A DNA stretch of 64,000 nt from Phycisphaerales bacterium (GTDB taxonomy: Bacteria > Planctomycetota > Phycisphaerae > UBA1845 > Fen-1342), in the NCBI GenBank assembly GCA_016716475.1, contig JADJWG010000004.1:372001-436000 (forward strand), in the 5' to 3' direction. Below, in pieces: positions 1-9,997 of the stretch. The position numbers were made by a program, and so were the translations under genes. The stretch's first letter is position 1. Each line of letters begins with the position of its first letter. The notes beneath the pieces are model-generated. The model ran no database searches and was not told the origin of the DNA. It saw nothing but the letters and a program-made list of their open reading frames with translations.

Positions 1-1310
1 GGCTCAAGAATGTAACGGCCGGCGCAAATCCGATGCTGCTGAAACGCGGGATCGACGGTGCCGTGCAGGTCGCGGTGGAAGCCATCCGCAAGCAGGCCGC
101 GAAGGTTGGTGGCAAGGATGATATCGCCAAGGTCGCGACGATCAGCGCGAACGGCGATCGCGCGATCGGCAAGATCCTTTCCGACGCCTTCGACAAGGTC
201 GGCAAGGACGGCGTGGTGGAGATCGAGGAAGGCAAGGGCATGGAGACGACGTGGGAGCACGTCGAAGGCATGCAGTTCGACAAGGGCTTTGTCTCACCCT
301 ACTTCATCACCAACCCGACTGCGCTCGAGGCCCTGCTCGACGACCCCTACATCCTGATCTACGAGAAGAAGATCAGCTCCATCCGGGACCTGATCCCACT
401 GCTCGAGAAGATTCTCAACGTCAGCAAGCCGCTGCTGATCATCGCCGAGGATGTGGAGGGCGAAGCCCTCGCAGCCCTGGTCGTGAACAAGCTTCGCGGA
501 ACGCTCAACGTGGCCGCGGTGAAGGCCCCCGGCTTCGGCGACCGCCGCAAGGCCCTGCTGGGCGACATTGCGACGCTCACCGGCGGTGAGTTCATCAGTG
601 AGGATCGCGGCCTGAAGCTCGAGAACGTTGAGCTGAGCATGCTCGGTCGCGCCAAGCGCGTCACGATCACCAAGGACGAGACGACGATCGTCGAAGGTGT
701 CGGCAAGAAGAAGGACATCGAGGCCCGCATCGCCCAGATCCGCGCCCAGATCGAAAAGACCACCAGTGATTACGACCGGGAGAAGCTCCAGGAGCGCCTG
801 GCGAAGCTCACCGGCGGTGTCGCGGTGCTGTCGGTCGGCGGAGCGACCGAAATCGAGGTCAAGGAGCGCAAGGACCTCGTCGATGATGCCTTCCACGCGA
901 CCAAGGCGGCTGCGGAAGAGGGCGTTGTCCCCGGTGGCGGGGTGTCTTTCCTGCGGGCCATCAAGCCCGTTCGCGAGGCGGCCAAGAAGGTCACGGGCGA
1001 CGAGGCCATCGGCTACGAAATTATCGCCAAGGCACTCGAAGCCCCCGCTCGCCAGATCGCCGAGAATGCGGGCGAGGACGGCGGCGTCGTGGTCGACGAG
1101 GTCCTCACCCGCGGCAAGAACTTCGGCTTCGACGCGGCTCGCGGCGAGTATGTCGACATGATCGAAGCGGGCATCATCGATCCGGCCAAGGTGGCGCGCG
1201 TGGCGCTGCAGAATGCGGCCAGCGTCGCCGGCCTGATGCTGACGACCGACGTGCTCTGCACCGAGTTCAAGGAAGAGAAGCACGCGCAGACCGTGGGTGC
1301 GACGCACTGA
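1..1310 (+). CDS. groEL: Chaperonin GroEL, 5' end outside window
   Basis: This is the large subunit of the GroEL/GroES folding chamber, which folds proteins in the cytoplasm using ATP. The reading frame is open from base 3 and the first visible codons ([11 protein letters not shown]) match the stretch about 100 residues into a normal GroEL, so roughly the first 100 of about 545 residues are missing. The visible 435 residues contain the apical domain, the [11 protein letters not shown] motif and the C-terminal equatorial region with [17 protein letters not shown]. The C terminus ends ...[12 protein letters not shown] and lacks the Gly-Gly-Met tail of many GroELs, which suggests one of several paralogues. 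It is followed after 250 bp by dnaJ and grpE on the same strand. Confidence 0.97.
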   Translation, partial: LKNVTAGANPMLLKRGIDGAVQVAVEAIRKQAAKVGGKDDIAKVATISANGDRAIGKILSDAFDKVGKDGVVEIEEGKGMETTWEHVEGMQFDKGFVSPYFITNPTALEALLDDPYILIYEKKISSIRDLIPLLEKILNVSKPLLIIAEDVEGEALAALVVNKLRGTLNVAAVKAPGFGDRRKALLGDIATLTGGEFISEDRGLKLENVELSMLGRAKRVTITKDETTIVEGVGKKKDIEARIAQIRAQIEKTTSDYDREKLQERLAKLTGGVAVLSVGGATEIEVKERKDLVDDAFHATKAAAEEGVVPGGGVSFLRAIKPVREAAKKVTGDEAIGYEIIAKALEAPARQIAENAGEDGGVVVDEVLTRGKNFGFDAARGEYVDMIEAGIIDPAKVARVALQNAASVAGLMLTTDVLCTEFKEEKHAQTVGATH

Positions 1311-1354
1311 TGCGTGCGATCCGGCAGGTGGCGCCGCGGCACCACATACGGCGA

Positions 1355-1409
1355 TTTAGTTTGGACTAAACAGGATGCGCGCGACATGGCGGGTGGCGCC
1401 GCGCCACCC
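1355..1409. repeat. Two hairpins between groEL and dnaJ
   Basis: A 6-bp stem (TTTAGT/ACTAAA, 1355-1370) is followed by an 8-bp GC-rich stem (GGGTGGCG/CGCCACCC, 1391-1409, 3-base loop). There is no T-run, so a role as terminator or mRNA processing site for groEL is only possible. The rest of the 250-bp gap shows no gene. Confidence 0.4.
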
Positions 1410-1555
1410 GCGCACGTAAACTACGCCGCAGGGGCGTTCGCCAGCAGTGCGGCCGCCCCTGCGGTGTGTTTGGACCAGGCCGGAGTTACCGCCCAGCCGG
1501 GCGACGCGGTGATCGGTAACCCGGCTCGGGCCGTGGCGACGGTGGCCGCGGTTGA

Positions 1556-3318
<1,763 letters not shown>

Positions 3319-3334
3319 CCAGCGAGGACCTCTT

Positions 3335-3736
3335 GTGCCCACCTACGAATACCGTTGCGGCACGTGCCGACACGAGTTCGAACAGTTCCAGTCGATCACG
3401 GCCAAGGCGCTGAAAAAGTGCCCCGCCTGCGGAAAGGGTGCGCTCGTCCGGCTGATCGGCACCGGGGCCGGCGTGCTCTTCAAGGGTAACGGCTTCTACC
3501 AGACCGATTACCGCAGCGAGTCCTACCGTAAGGCCGCTGAGGCGGAGAAGCCCAAGACCGACGCCCCGGCAAAGTCTGAGACGCCGAAGTCCGAGACGCC
3601 GGCGAAGTCCGAACCGGCCCCGCAGGGCAGCTCCACCGCCGCCGAAGCGTCGAGCAAGCCCGTCGCGGAGAAGGCGAGTCGAGGTGCGACGAAGGGCAAG
3701 GGTGCGTCCGAGCAGCGGCCGGCGAAAAGCGCCTAG
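3335..3736 (+). CDS. FmdB-family zinc ribbon protein
   Basis: This small protein (133 residues) opens with the FmdB/CxxC_CxxC_SSSS signature MPTYEYRCGTCRHEFE followed by CPAC, giving a four-cysteine zinc ribbon in the first 40 residues. I chose the GTG at 3335 because the family begins exactly at MPTYEYRC and it lies 16 bases after the grpE stop. The last 70 residues are a low-complexity Lys/Ala/Pro/Ser/Glu tail (repeats of the type KSETP). The family's role is not settled; it has been linked to putative transcriptional regulation. Co-directional placement after dnaJ-grpE suggests the same operon. Confidence 0.9.
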   Translation: MPTYEYRCGTCRHEFEQFQSITAKALKKCPACGKGALVRLIGTGAGVLFKGNGFYQTDYRSESYRKAAEAEKPKTDAPAKSETPKSETPAKSEPAPQGSSTAAEASSKPVAEKASRGATKGKGASEQRPAKSA

Positions 3737-3934
3737 CGCTAGCGGAATGCCGTGATTTGTGCTTCGCTCACGGGGAACTCAGCAAGCGAGGATCAGCACG
3801 ATGGATGTCGTGGCGCTCGTGCGAATCCTGCGGCGCTGAAATCACCGGCCTGTCGGCCGTGTCGTGACCCTGCGGCCACGTTCCCAGCAGCCGACAACTG
3901 GCACCGCCCCAAACCCGCGTTACACTTCACCCCC

Positions 3935-4828
3935 ATGATCCACGCCGCGGGCCTGCGGAAGTCCTTTGGTCAGCTCGTCGCCGTCGCCGACGTTTCCTTC
4001 GACGTCCACGCCGGCGAGATCTTCGGCCTGCTCGGACCCAACGGCGCTGGCAAGTCCACCACGATCCACATGCTCTGCGGCCTGCTGCGGCCCGACGCCG
4101 GCACCATCACCGTCGCCGGCCAATCCGACCCCACCCGCTCCGACGTCCGTGCCCGCATCGGCATCGCTCCGCAGTCGCTCTCGCTCTACGACCAGCTCAC
4201 CGCCGAAGAGAACCTGCGCTTCTTCGGCCGGCTCTACGGCCTCGCCGGGGCCACGCTGCGGCAGCGCGTCGACCACGCCCTCGAATTCGTCGAGTTGACC
4301 GACCGCCGCCGCAGCCGCGTGCGCACCTTCTCCGGCGGCATGAAGCGCCGGTTGAACCTCGCCTGTGCCCTCGTCCACGACCCGCGCGTGATTCTGCTCG
4401 ACGAGCCCACCGTCGGTGTCGATCCGCAGTCGCGCAACCACCTCTTCCAGCGCATCGAGCAGCTCCGTGCCGAAGGCCGCACCATCCTCTACACCACCCA
4501 CTACATGGAAGAGGCCCAGCGGCTGTGTGATCGCGTCGCGATCATCGACCACGGCAAGCTGCTCGCGATCGACACGGTCGACGGCCTGATCACCGCGCAC
4601 GGCGGCCGCTCGCTGATCCTCGCCGAGTTCGAGCGCCCGCCGACTGACCTCGGCACGCTGCCCGGCCGGCTCGACGGGCTGCACTGGCGCATGGAGAGCG
4701 AGCGGCCACTCGAGGACGTCGGCCGGCTCGCCGGCGGCGGGGCGGCGCTGCGCACGCTGAACGTGACGCGTCCGGACCTCGAATCGGTGTTTCTGAACCT
4801 CACCGGCCGGAGCTTACGCGACGCATGA
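3935..4828 (+). CDS. ABC-2 type transporter ATP-binding protein (NatA-like)
   Basis: This is the ATPase subunit that powers the membrane partner encoded immediately downstream. The 297-residue protein has Walker A GPNGAGKST, Q-loop, signature FSGGMKRRLN, Walker B VILLDEP and the switch His in TTHYMEE, then a C-terminal extension typical of the drug/sodium/lipid ABC-2 (DRA/NatA) class. The ATG at 3935 begins with the expected MIHAAGLRKSFG; an upstream in-frame extension to 3752 has no family similarity. The stop overlaps the permease start (ATGA). The substrate cannot be read from sequence. Confidence 0.93.
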   Translation: MIHAAGLRKSFGQLVAVADVSFDVHAGEIFGLLGPNGAGKSTTIHMLCGLLRPDAGTITVAGQSDPTRSDVRARIGIAPQSLSLYDQLTAEENLRFFGRLYGLAGATLRQRVDHALEFVELTDRRRSRVRTFSGGMKRRLNLACALVHDPRVILLDEPTVGVDPQSRNHLFQRIEQLRAEGRTILYTTHYMEEAQRLCDRVAIIDHGKLLAIDTVDGLITAHGGRSLILAEFERPPTDLGTLPGRLDGLHWRMESERPLEDVGRLAGGGAALRTLNVTRPDLESVFLNLTGRSLRDA

Positions 4829-6189
4829 ACGTGCTGCTGAACCTCGCCGCGAAAGACCTGCGCCTCATGTCGCGCGACACGATGGGCATGTTCTTCATCG
4901 TCGGCATGCCGGTGCTGATGGGCGTGCTGTTCGGGCTGATCGGCGTCTCCATGAGCGGTGGTGGCTCCGGCCCCATTCGCCTGGCGGTGTGCGACGAGGA
5001 CGGCTCGGCCGCCTCCGCGCAGTTTGTCCAGAACCTTCGCGACGGCGGAAGCGTCGATCTGTCCACCGACCTCGCGCGCGAAGCTGCGCTCCGCAGCGTG
5101 CGCCGCGGCCGGTTCGCCGGGGTCATCATCGTGCCTGCGGGCTTCGGCCGGACGGCCGGCATGTTCTGGGAGGAGGGGCCCGCTCTCGAGGTCGGTGTCG
5201 ACCCGACCCGCCGGGCCGAGGCCGGCATGATCGAGGGCCTCATCATGCAGGCGATGGGCGAGCTGACGTTTGCCCGCTTCCGCGACCCGGCCGCGCTGCG
5301 TCCGCTGCTCGACCAGTCGCGCGAGCGTATGCTGAGCGACGAAGCGATGCCGCCGGCGGTACGCGCTATTCTCGGCGGTTTCCTGGGCGACCTCGATCGC
5401 TTCATGGGCGCGCTCGAAGAAGTCGATGCGGACGATGCGGCCACGACGCAGGCCGGCGAAGCGGAAGTCCTCGCGGATGCGCCCGCCGACCGCGGTCCAG
5501 CCATGCAGTTCGCGCGCATCGAGCGTATCGACGTGACGGCGTCGCCGACCGGCAACGAAACGCTCGATCGCCTCGTGCAGCGACCCGGCGCATCGGCCTG
5601 GGACCTGAGCTTCCCCTCGGCGATGCTGTGGGGGGCCTTGGCTTGTGCGGCCGGGTTTGCGGTGACGCTGGTGCGTGAGCGGACACAGGGGACGCTGCTG
5701 CGGCTGCAACTTTCGCCCGTGTCCCGCGCCCAGATTGTCGCGGGCAAAGGGCTGGCGTGCCTGCTCGCGGTGCTGGCGGTGAACGTGTTCATGCTGGTGC
5801 TGGGCCTGCTGCTGGGGTTGCGGCCGGGCAACTACGCGCTGCTTGTGCTGGCGATGGTGTGCGTGGCGTTCTGTTTCGTGGGCATCATGATGCTGATGGC
5901 GGTGCTGGGCACGAGCGAGGAGGCGGTGGGCGGTGCGGCGTGGGGGGCGAACGTGGTGATGGCGATGTTCGGCGGCGGCATGATCCCGCTGCTCTTCATG
6001 CCGGCGTTTCTGCAGACACTGAGCAACCTCAGCCCGGTGAAGTGGGGAATTCTCGCGCTCGAGGGGGCGATCTGGCGCGGCTCGACACTCGCGGAGATGC
6101 TGCCGATCTGCGGCGTACTACTCGCGATCGGCGCGGCCGGCCTGCTGATCGGCACGGCGATCTTCAACCGGCGCCTCTCCCGCGCCTAG
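4825..6189 (+). CDS. ABC-2 type transporter permease
   Basis: This is the membrane subunit of the exporter. The 454-residue protein has one N-terminal membrane segment (about residues 25-45), a roughly 200-residue extracytoplasmic domain, then five or six membrane helices in the last 190 residues, the layout of ABC-2/YhgE-NatB type permeases. Its start overlaps the ATPase stop. The extracytoplasmic loop contains an acidic Ala/Thr-rich stretch. The substrate is unknown; heterocompounds, sodium or lipids are all known for the class. Confidence 0.9.
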   Translation: MNVLLNLAAKDLRLMSRDTMGMFFIVGMPVLMGVLFGLIGVSMSGGGSGPIRLAVCDEDGSAASAQFVQNLRDGGSVDLSTDLAREAALRSVRRGRFAGVIIVPAGFGRTAGMFWEEGPALEVGVDPTRRAEAGMIEGLIMQAMGELTFARFRDPAALRPLLDQSRERMLSDEAMPPAVRAILGGFLGDLDRFMGALEEVDADDAATTQAGEAEVLADAPADRGPAMQFARIERIDVTASPTGNETLDRLVQRPGASAWDLSFPSAMLWGALACAAGFAVTLVRERTQGTLLRLQLSPVSRAQIVAGKGLACLLAVLAVNVFMLVLGLLLGLRPGNYALLVLAMVCVAFCFVGIMMLMAVLGTSEEAVGGAAWGANVVMAMFGGGMIPLLFMPAFLQTLSNLSPVKWGILALEGAIWRGSTLAEMLPICGVLLAIGAAGLLIGTAIFNRRLSRA

Positions 6190-6233
6190 CGTCGGCCCCT
6201 GTCGCAAGGCGGGCTCGGCCCGTGGCCCCGTAG

Positions 6234-6255
6234 CGTCGGCCCCCCGTGGCCGACG
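6234..6255 (+). terminator. Hairpin after the ABC operon
   Basis: An 8-bp perfect stem CGTCGGCC/GGCCGACG with a 6-base loop lies 45 bases after the permease stop. No T-run follows, so rho-independent termination is only plausible. Confidence 0.35.
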
Positions 6256-6310
6256 TAGCACACCAACCCGCGTCCGCCGCGCACACCTCATCATCGCGCC
6301 CCCGTCCGTC

Positions 6311-6330
6311 ATTCCCGCGCAGGCGGGAAT
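6311..6330. repeat. REP-like palindrome
   Basis: ATTCCCGC and GCGGGAAT flank a GCAG loop, with GTC before and CCAG after. This matches the very widespread intergenic palindrome seen in many bacterial genomes. Only one copy is in the window. Nothing else was seen in 6256-6440. Confidence 0.55.
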
Positions 6331-6461
6331 CCAGGAGCAGCGCACGCGACAGCATGTCGATGCTCCAGCACATGCATTGACGCTCCGGCCGTCCCTGGGC
6401 ATTCTATACACATGACTCGACTGCGGCTCATACCGTGTGCGAGTTGGGAGAGTAGGTGACG

Positions 6462-7403
6462 ATGCCGATCGTTAAAGAAGACCACCTGAAGGGAAACTAC
6501 GGAGAGTCGCTCGTCGCAACACGCCTCAGTGCGCACTGCCTTGTTCGTCCGGTGGCAAGCGGCACGGATGTGGGCGTGGACTTGTACTGCGAGACGGTCG
6601 ATACGCAGCGTCCGTTCCTTCACTTTTGGGTTCAGGTGAAAACTGGTGGACAATGCAATTCCAAGAACGGGACGCTCTGCTGTAAATTCAAGCGAGATAA
6701 CCTCGAATACTGGAACCGACAGCCCGTTCCGGTATTCGCTGCGCTCATGGCGACCAAGTGGCCAGTTGAGGACGAACCCATCATCGGCATCGTTGATGTT
6801 GGCGAATGGTTGTTACTGAATGAGCTTCCCACGAATTCAGCAACCTTGAAGACGCACAAAGTCTGGGATCCAGGTAACAGTGCGCAGGTGCGAGAGTTTC
6901 TGCAGGCAGACGTTCCCGCGGCCACGGCGCGCCTGCACTGCAAACAAGGTGTCGTAGCGCACGTTCCAACCTTGGCTCGGCAGTATGTTCGAGAGGCGCC
7001 CCATGTTCCGGTCTTGCGATTCAATAACCAAATCATCGATCAGTTGCGTGTTACTGCGGCACTTTCCATACGATTCGCGCTTCTATCCAACAACATCGGC
7101 GATGAAGAGAAGAACTTTGTCCGGCGATTGGCTGGGATTGTCGAGCAGTTCAGCGACGATCCGCATTACGAGAACTCCCTGGCACTCGGCTTGGCAGCTC
7201 ACGTCGAAACAGACTACTGCAATGCGGAGCGTTACTACAGCGAGGCACGGCGTCACATCAACGAGGATGACGCCGTCCGCGACAATCCGGATTGGAAGGA
7301 CGAGGTGTCGTGGATTCAACGCCTGGAGGAGTCCGCGCGAGCCCATGACGATCTTACCATCTCGCTCAATAATGCGGCGGACCAGCAGCGCGGCGGCCGG
7401 TAA
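6462..7403 (+). CDS. DUF4365-like protein (predicted PD-(D/E)xK nuclease fold)
   Basis: The 313-residue protein starts with a DUF4365-type domain. KGNYGESLVATRLS is followed by a GTDVGVDLYCE stretch and WVQVKTGG, which supply the spaced Asp/Glu and QxK residues of restriction-endonuclease-like folds. A later 'GIVDVGEWLLL' strand also fits. The C-terminal 130 residues are helical with no recognised motif. The ATG at 6462 is preferred over GTG 6456 because GGGAGAG lies 9 bases before it. Base composition is clearly AT-richer than the neighbours, suggesting acquisition. No methylase or other defence gene is adjacent, so a defence role is inference only. Confidence 0.65.
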   Translation: MPIVKEDHLKGNYGESLVATRLSAHCLVRPVASGTDVGVDLYCETVDTQRPFLHFWVQVKTGGQCNSKNGTLCCKFKRDNLEYWNRQPVPVFAALMATKWPVEDEPIIGIVDVGEWLLLNELPTNSATLKTHKVWDPGNSAQVREFLQADVPAATARLHCKQGVVAHVPTLARQYVREAPHVPVLRFNNQIIDQLRVTAALSIRFALLSNNIGDEEKNFVRRLAGIVEQFSDDPHYENSLALGLAAHVETDYCNAERYYSEARRHINEDDAVRDNPDWKDEVSWIQRLEESARAHDDLTISLNNAADQQRGGR

Positions 7404-7603
7404 AGCAGCCCTGTGGACAGGCAGTTCGAGTTGAGTCCCGCATTGTGCACACGTAGCGGTCGCGCGGGCGGGGACGCTCGCACTCCCCCGTGCTGTTTCG
7501 GAAGAGTCTCGGGGAGCGCGGGGTCGCCCGGCGACCTGCGTCGACCACGGGGGGCCGACGCAACGTTGGCACGATGCCCGCACCAATTCGCACAAATCTG
7601 GCG

Positions 7604-7807
7604 CTATTTCCGTCCCGCATCTTCGTGCGCGATCCCCAGGATCAGCGCCACCCCCACACCGAGTACGGTCGTGATCGTCTCCTCGCTCAGGATGAGCCCC
7701 GCCTGCATCGCGTAGGCGACGACCACCGTCGCCACCGCGACCTGCACCTTGCGGCTTTGCAGCGGCCAGAGCCAGCGGCGCCAACCGGTCGGAGTCTGCG
7801 TGTTCAT
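7604..7807 (-). CDS. Small membrane protein, holin-like position
   Basis: This 67-residue protein has one or two hydrophobic segments (about residues 20-60) with a short charged N terminus and a basic C-terminal tail. Its start overlaps the stop of the upstream lipoprotein gene (ATGA), so it is the last gene of the phage-like operon. Size, topology and position fit a holin, but no family motif is visible. The 200 bp beyond it toward 7404 shows no gene. Confidence 0.6.
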   Translation of the reverse strand: MNTQTPTGWRRWLWPLQSRKVQVAVATVVVAYAMQAGLILSEETITTVLGVGVALILGIAHEDAGRK

Positions 7808-8277
7808 GGCATGATCCTTTCGTTCTCAGCGTCGGGGGCCGTGACGAGTGACCGGCCGGCGTACGCCGCGGCGGCGGCGCGGGCGCGGTCGACCTTGGCC
7901 ATCAGGTTCTTCCACAGGAGGTCGACGATGGATTGCTGCGCGGCGAGCTGAGCGTCGACACCGGCGATGCGCAGCGCCTGGGCCCGCTCGTGCTGAAGCG
8001 CCCAGAACTCGACGAGGTCGCGCTCGTTCCAGGCGTCATTCAGCGCCGCGAACTGCTCGGGCGAGAGCCGCTCCCCGCCCGCTTCGAGCCGCCGCGCGAG
8101 GTCGCGGAACAGCAGGATGCGCAGCCCGTCGTGCTGGCGCTCGAAGACGGCGTGCTGGATGTCATCCGCGCGGCGCTGCGTGTCGAGCGCGATGCGCACC
8201 GACTCGCGTGTACAGGCGGGGAGCGTGGCGAGGAGGCCGAGGACGGCGGCCAGGGCGGTGAGTTGCTGATGGGCCAA
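7804..8277 (-). CDS. Predicted lipoprotein in the phage-like cluster
   Basis: From a TTG at 8277 the 157-residue product begins with a hydrophobic segment ending in LPAC, a lipoprotein signal (lipobox Cys about residue 20), then a helical, coiled-coil-prone body rich in Arg, Glu and Ala. The start is uncertain. The frame is open to a GTG at 8466, which would place a Pro/Thr heptapeptide repeat tract before the signal. The best ribosome site (GGGAGG, 9 bases before ATG 8456) drives the wrong frame unless one base is restored in the repeat tract. It could be an outer-membrane spanin-like subunit; that is inference. Confidence 0.55.
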   Translation of the reverse strand: MAHQQLTALAAVLGLLATLPACTRESVRIALDTQRRADDIQHAVFERQHDGLRILLFRDLARRLEAGGERLSPEQFAALNDAWNERDLVEFWALQHERAQALRIAGVDAQLAAQQSIVDLLWKNLMAKVDRARAAAAAYAGRSLVTAPDAENERIMP

Positions 8278-8300
8278 GACCCCCCTGTGGTCCCCCCTGT

Positions 8301-8440
8301 GAGGGGGGACGGTGGTGGTGCGCGGGGGGACGGTGGTGGTGCGCGGGGGGACGGTCGTGGTGCGCGGGGGGACGGTGGTGGTGCGCGGGGGACGGTCGTG
8401 GTGCGCGGGGGGACGGTGGTGGTGAGCGGGGGGACGGCTG
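8301..8440 (-). repeat. 21-bp tandem repeat with one slipped 20-bp unit
   Basis: Near-identical units occupy 8320-8340, 8341-8361, 8362-8382, 8383-8402 and 8403-8423, with partial units on both sides. All full units are 21 bp except 8383-8402, which is 20 bp because its G-run has five instead of six G. Read on the minus strand a unit encodes the heptapeptide TTTVPPR. The shortened unit shifts the frame between the ribosome site near 8470 and the lipoprotein body. Confidence 0.9.
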
Positions 8441-8455
8441 CTTTCAGTGTTTGCA

Positions 8456-8761
8456 TCACAGTCCACCTCCCAGCAAGGCCATCAGCTTGAGCGCGCACAG
8501 CAGGCCGTCGGTCCATTTCTCCGCAGCGATCGCTTCGTTCAACTGCCGGCTGGTGGCGCGCAGTTCGCCGATGCCGATCCAGCCGCCGGCCGGCGCGGTG
8601 CGGTCGAGGGCTGCCGCGGTGTAATCGCGTGGCGCCGGTGTTTGCGTGGCTTCGACACGCTCGGCCTCGATCAGCAGGGCGTCGATGATGTGGCGGGCCG
8701 CCGACACGAACGCGCGGGCAGACTGCGCGTCGATCTGCGGCAGGAGCGAGGCGAGATTCAT
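8456..8761 (-). CDS. Hypothetical helical protein of the phage-like cluster
   Basis: This 101-residue, mostly helical Ala/Leu-rich protein starts MNLASLLPQIDAQSARAF. The ATG at 8761 is preceded by AAGGAGAATCCC, a strong ribosome site, so I chose it over an upstream in-frame start at 8806. No family was recognised. The spacing is typical of small late phage genes, and the gene sits between the coiled-coil membrane protein and the repeat tract. Confidence 0.6.
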   Translation of the reverse strand: MNLASLLPQIDAQSARAFVSAARHIIDALLIEAERVEATQTPAPRDYTAAALDRTAPAGGWIGIGELRATSRQLNEAIAAEKWTDGLLCALKLMALLGGGL

Positions 8762-8824
8762 GGGATTCTCCTTGGGGGGAAAGAGGTGGCCAGCGGGACG
8801 GGTCATGCGGGTGGGATGCCCACA

Positions 8825-8856
8825 CTCCCCGCCCTTTCAGGGAGGGGTTGGGGGAG
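8825..8856. repeat. GC-rich intergenic palindrome
   Basis: CCCCgCCCT and AGGGaGGGG pair around TTC, followed by GTTGGGGGAGG. It lies in the 115-bp gap between two minus-strand cluster genes. A similar GGAGGGGTT-type palindrome occurs at 61365-61399. Possible attenuator or dispersed repeat. Confidence 0.45.
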
Positions 8857-8876
8857 GATGGGCCGGCGCTACGGCT

Positions 8877-9167
8877 TCAATCCACCTGCAATTCGCCCAA
8901 CTCGCGGGCGATGCGTTCCCACCATTCGCGTTCAATCGTGCGGTGGGCCTGTAACTCGTCGCGCAGCGTCGTGAGGGCGGCTGTATTGGTCTGCACGATG
9001 TCGAGCAGGTTGCGGTTGAGGTCGGCGAGTTGCCGGGCGTATTGCAGTGCATCGTGGAGGCCGTCAACCGTACGGACCCGGTCCTGCCGCTCCAGCCACC
9101 ACATGATGAACAGCAAGCCGGCAATCCCGAGCGAGGGGAGCTGCGCGAGCAGGTCGGCCGGGATCAT
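8877..9167 (-). CDS. Membrane-anchored coiled-coil protein of the phage-like cluster
   Basis: This 96-residue protein has one N-terminal membrane helix (about residues 10-25, IAGLLFIMWWLE) followed by a long amphipathic coiled coil. The topology resembles an inner-membrane spanin or a phage protein of the 'small TM plus coiled coil' kind. The start overlaps the stop of the upstream gene (ATGA). Function is not recognised from motifs. Confidence 0.65.
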   Translation of the reverse strand: MIPADLLAQLPSLGIAGLLFIMWWLERQDRVRTVDGLHDALQYARQLADLNRNLLDIVQTNTAALTTLRDELQAHRTIEREWWERIARELGELQVD

Positions 9168-9487
9168 GATGCGTACTCGTACCAGACCAGCAGTGACAAC
9201 TGCAGCGTGGGTCCGCCGGAAACGACGCGCGCGACCAGTGCCTCCCCCGGACCGGTGACGAAAGCGTGCCGGCGGCCGAGTGTCAGTAAGAAGCTGCGCA
9301 TCCCGTCGACGTACACGGCGGGCATCAGTACCCGGGGTTCACCGCCGGGATCTGCAAGCAACTGCACGCTGGCCTGGTCGTGGGTGGAAACCAGCAGGCC
9401 CAGCGCCCGCACGGCGCGGCCGGGCTGCGGTGGTGCCAGCTCGAAGTGATCGTCGGTGGTGGCAAAGGTAGCATGGACAGTCTTCAT
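9164..9487 (-). CDS. Hypothetical protein of the phage-like cluster
   Basis: This 107-residue, beta-rich protein begins MKTVHATFATTDDHFEL and has no membrane segment. It follows the gp36-like gene by 25 bp and overlaps the next gene by 4 bp. In Mu-type head operons this place is taken by small head-tail joining or tail-proximal proteins, but I see no motif that identifies it. Confidence 0.65.
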   Translation of the reverse strand: MKTVHATFATTDDHFELAPPQPGRAVRALGLLVSTHDQASVQLLADPGGEPRVLMPAVYVDGMRSFLLTLGRRHAFVTGPGEALVARVVSGGPTLQLSLLVWYEYAS

Positions 9488-9512
9488 GGTGATTCTCGCA
9501 TGCGGAGCCCAT

Positions 9513-9965
9513 CTACAGGCCGGACAATTCCTCGGCGGTCAGCGTGCGCGGCGGCGCGTGGTGTCGGGGCGCCGTCCGATTTGCGGCGGGTGGGGCCGTG
9601 GTGCTTGCCGCCGGCAGGGGCAAGCGTCCACTGGCGATGTCTTCGAACCAGCGTATCGCGGCCGCGTAGTTAGCCGTGATGCGTTGGGGCGGACTGCTGA
9701 CGAAAGGGGAGGACTGCCACGCGTGGTACTCTGCAAGGTCGAGCACGCGCGTGGTGACGATGAACGCTAGCTCCGGACTCGTGGCCAGGGGGAGCGGCAC
9801 AGCGTAGCGCTGTGCAAAATAACCGTCGGCGACCGCGGCGGCGCCGGCGATGATTGCGGCGGCTACGCCGTGATCCGGAACGGCACCGTTGACGCGATCC
9901 GTCAGCCGGGCGTAGAGCGTGGAGCCAAGACGTCCAGCAAGCTGGTCAGTGGTGATGTAGCTCAT
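9513..9965 (-). CDS. Mu gp36-like (DUF1320) head completion protein
   Basis: The 150-residue product from ATG 9965 begins MSYITTDQLAGRLG. It continues with an Ala-rich helical body containing ADGYFAQRYAVPLP and an LDLAEYHAW stretch, the pattern of the DUF1320/Mu gp36 family of head-completion or connector proteins. I chose 9965 rather than the longer in-frame start because the family begins at this Met. The C-terminal 40 residues are Pro/Ala-rich. The gene follows the major capsid gene by 32 bp, as in Mu. Confidence 0.8.
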   Translation of the reverse strand: MSYITTDQLAGRLGSTLYARLTDRVNGAVPDHGVAAAIIAGAAAVADGYFAQRYAVPLPLATSPELAFIVTTRVLDLAEYHAWQSSPFVSSPPQRITANYAAAIRWFEDIASGRLPLPAASTTAPPAANRTAPRHHAPPRTLTAEELSGL

Positions 9966-9997
9966 GGTGGACCTCACCTGTACGCCGGGTAAGAGGG

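Noticed and set aside
294..1307. Long minus-strand frame opposite groEL
   Set aside because: It is a shadow of the GroEL frame in high-GC DNA, with no family similarity and no ribosome site.
4501..5709. 402-codon minus-strand frame across the ABC-2 genes
   Set aside because: It spans the overlap of two firmly identified plus-strand genes and has no domain.
8301..8440. CRISPR array
   Set aside because: The 21-bp units are contiguous with no spacers, so it is a tandem repeat.
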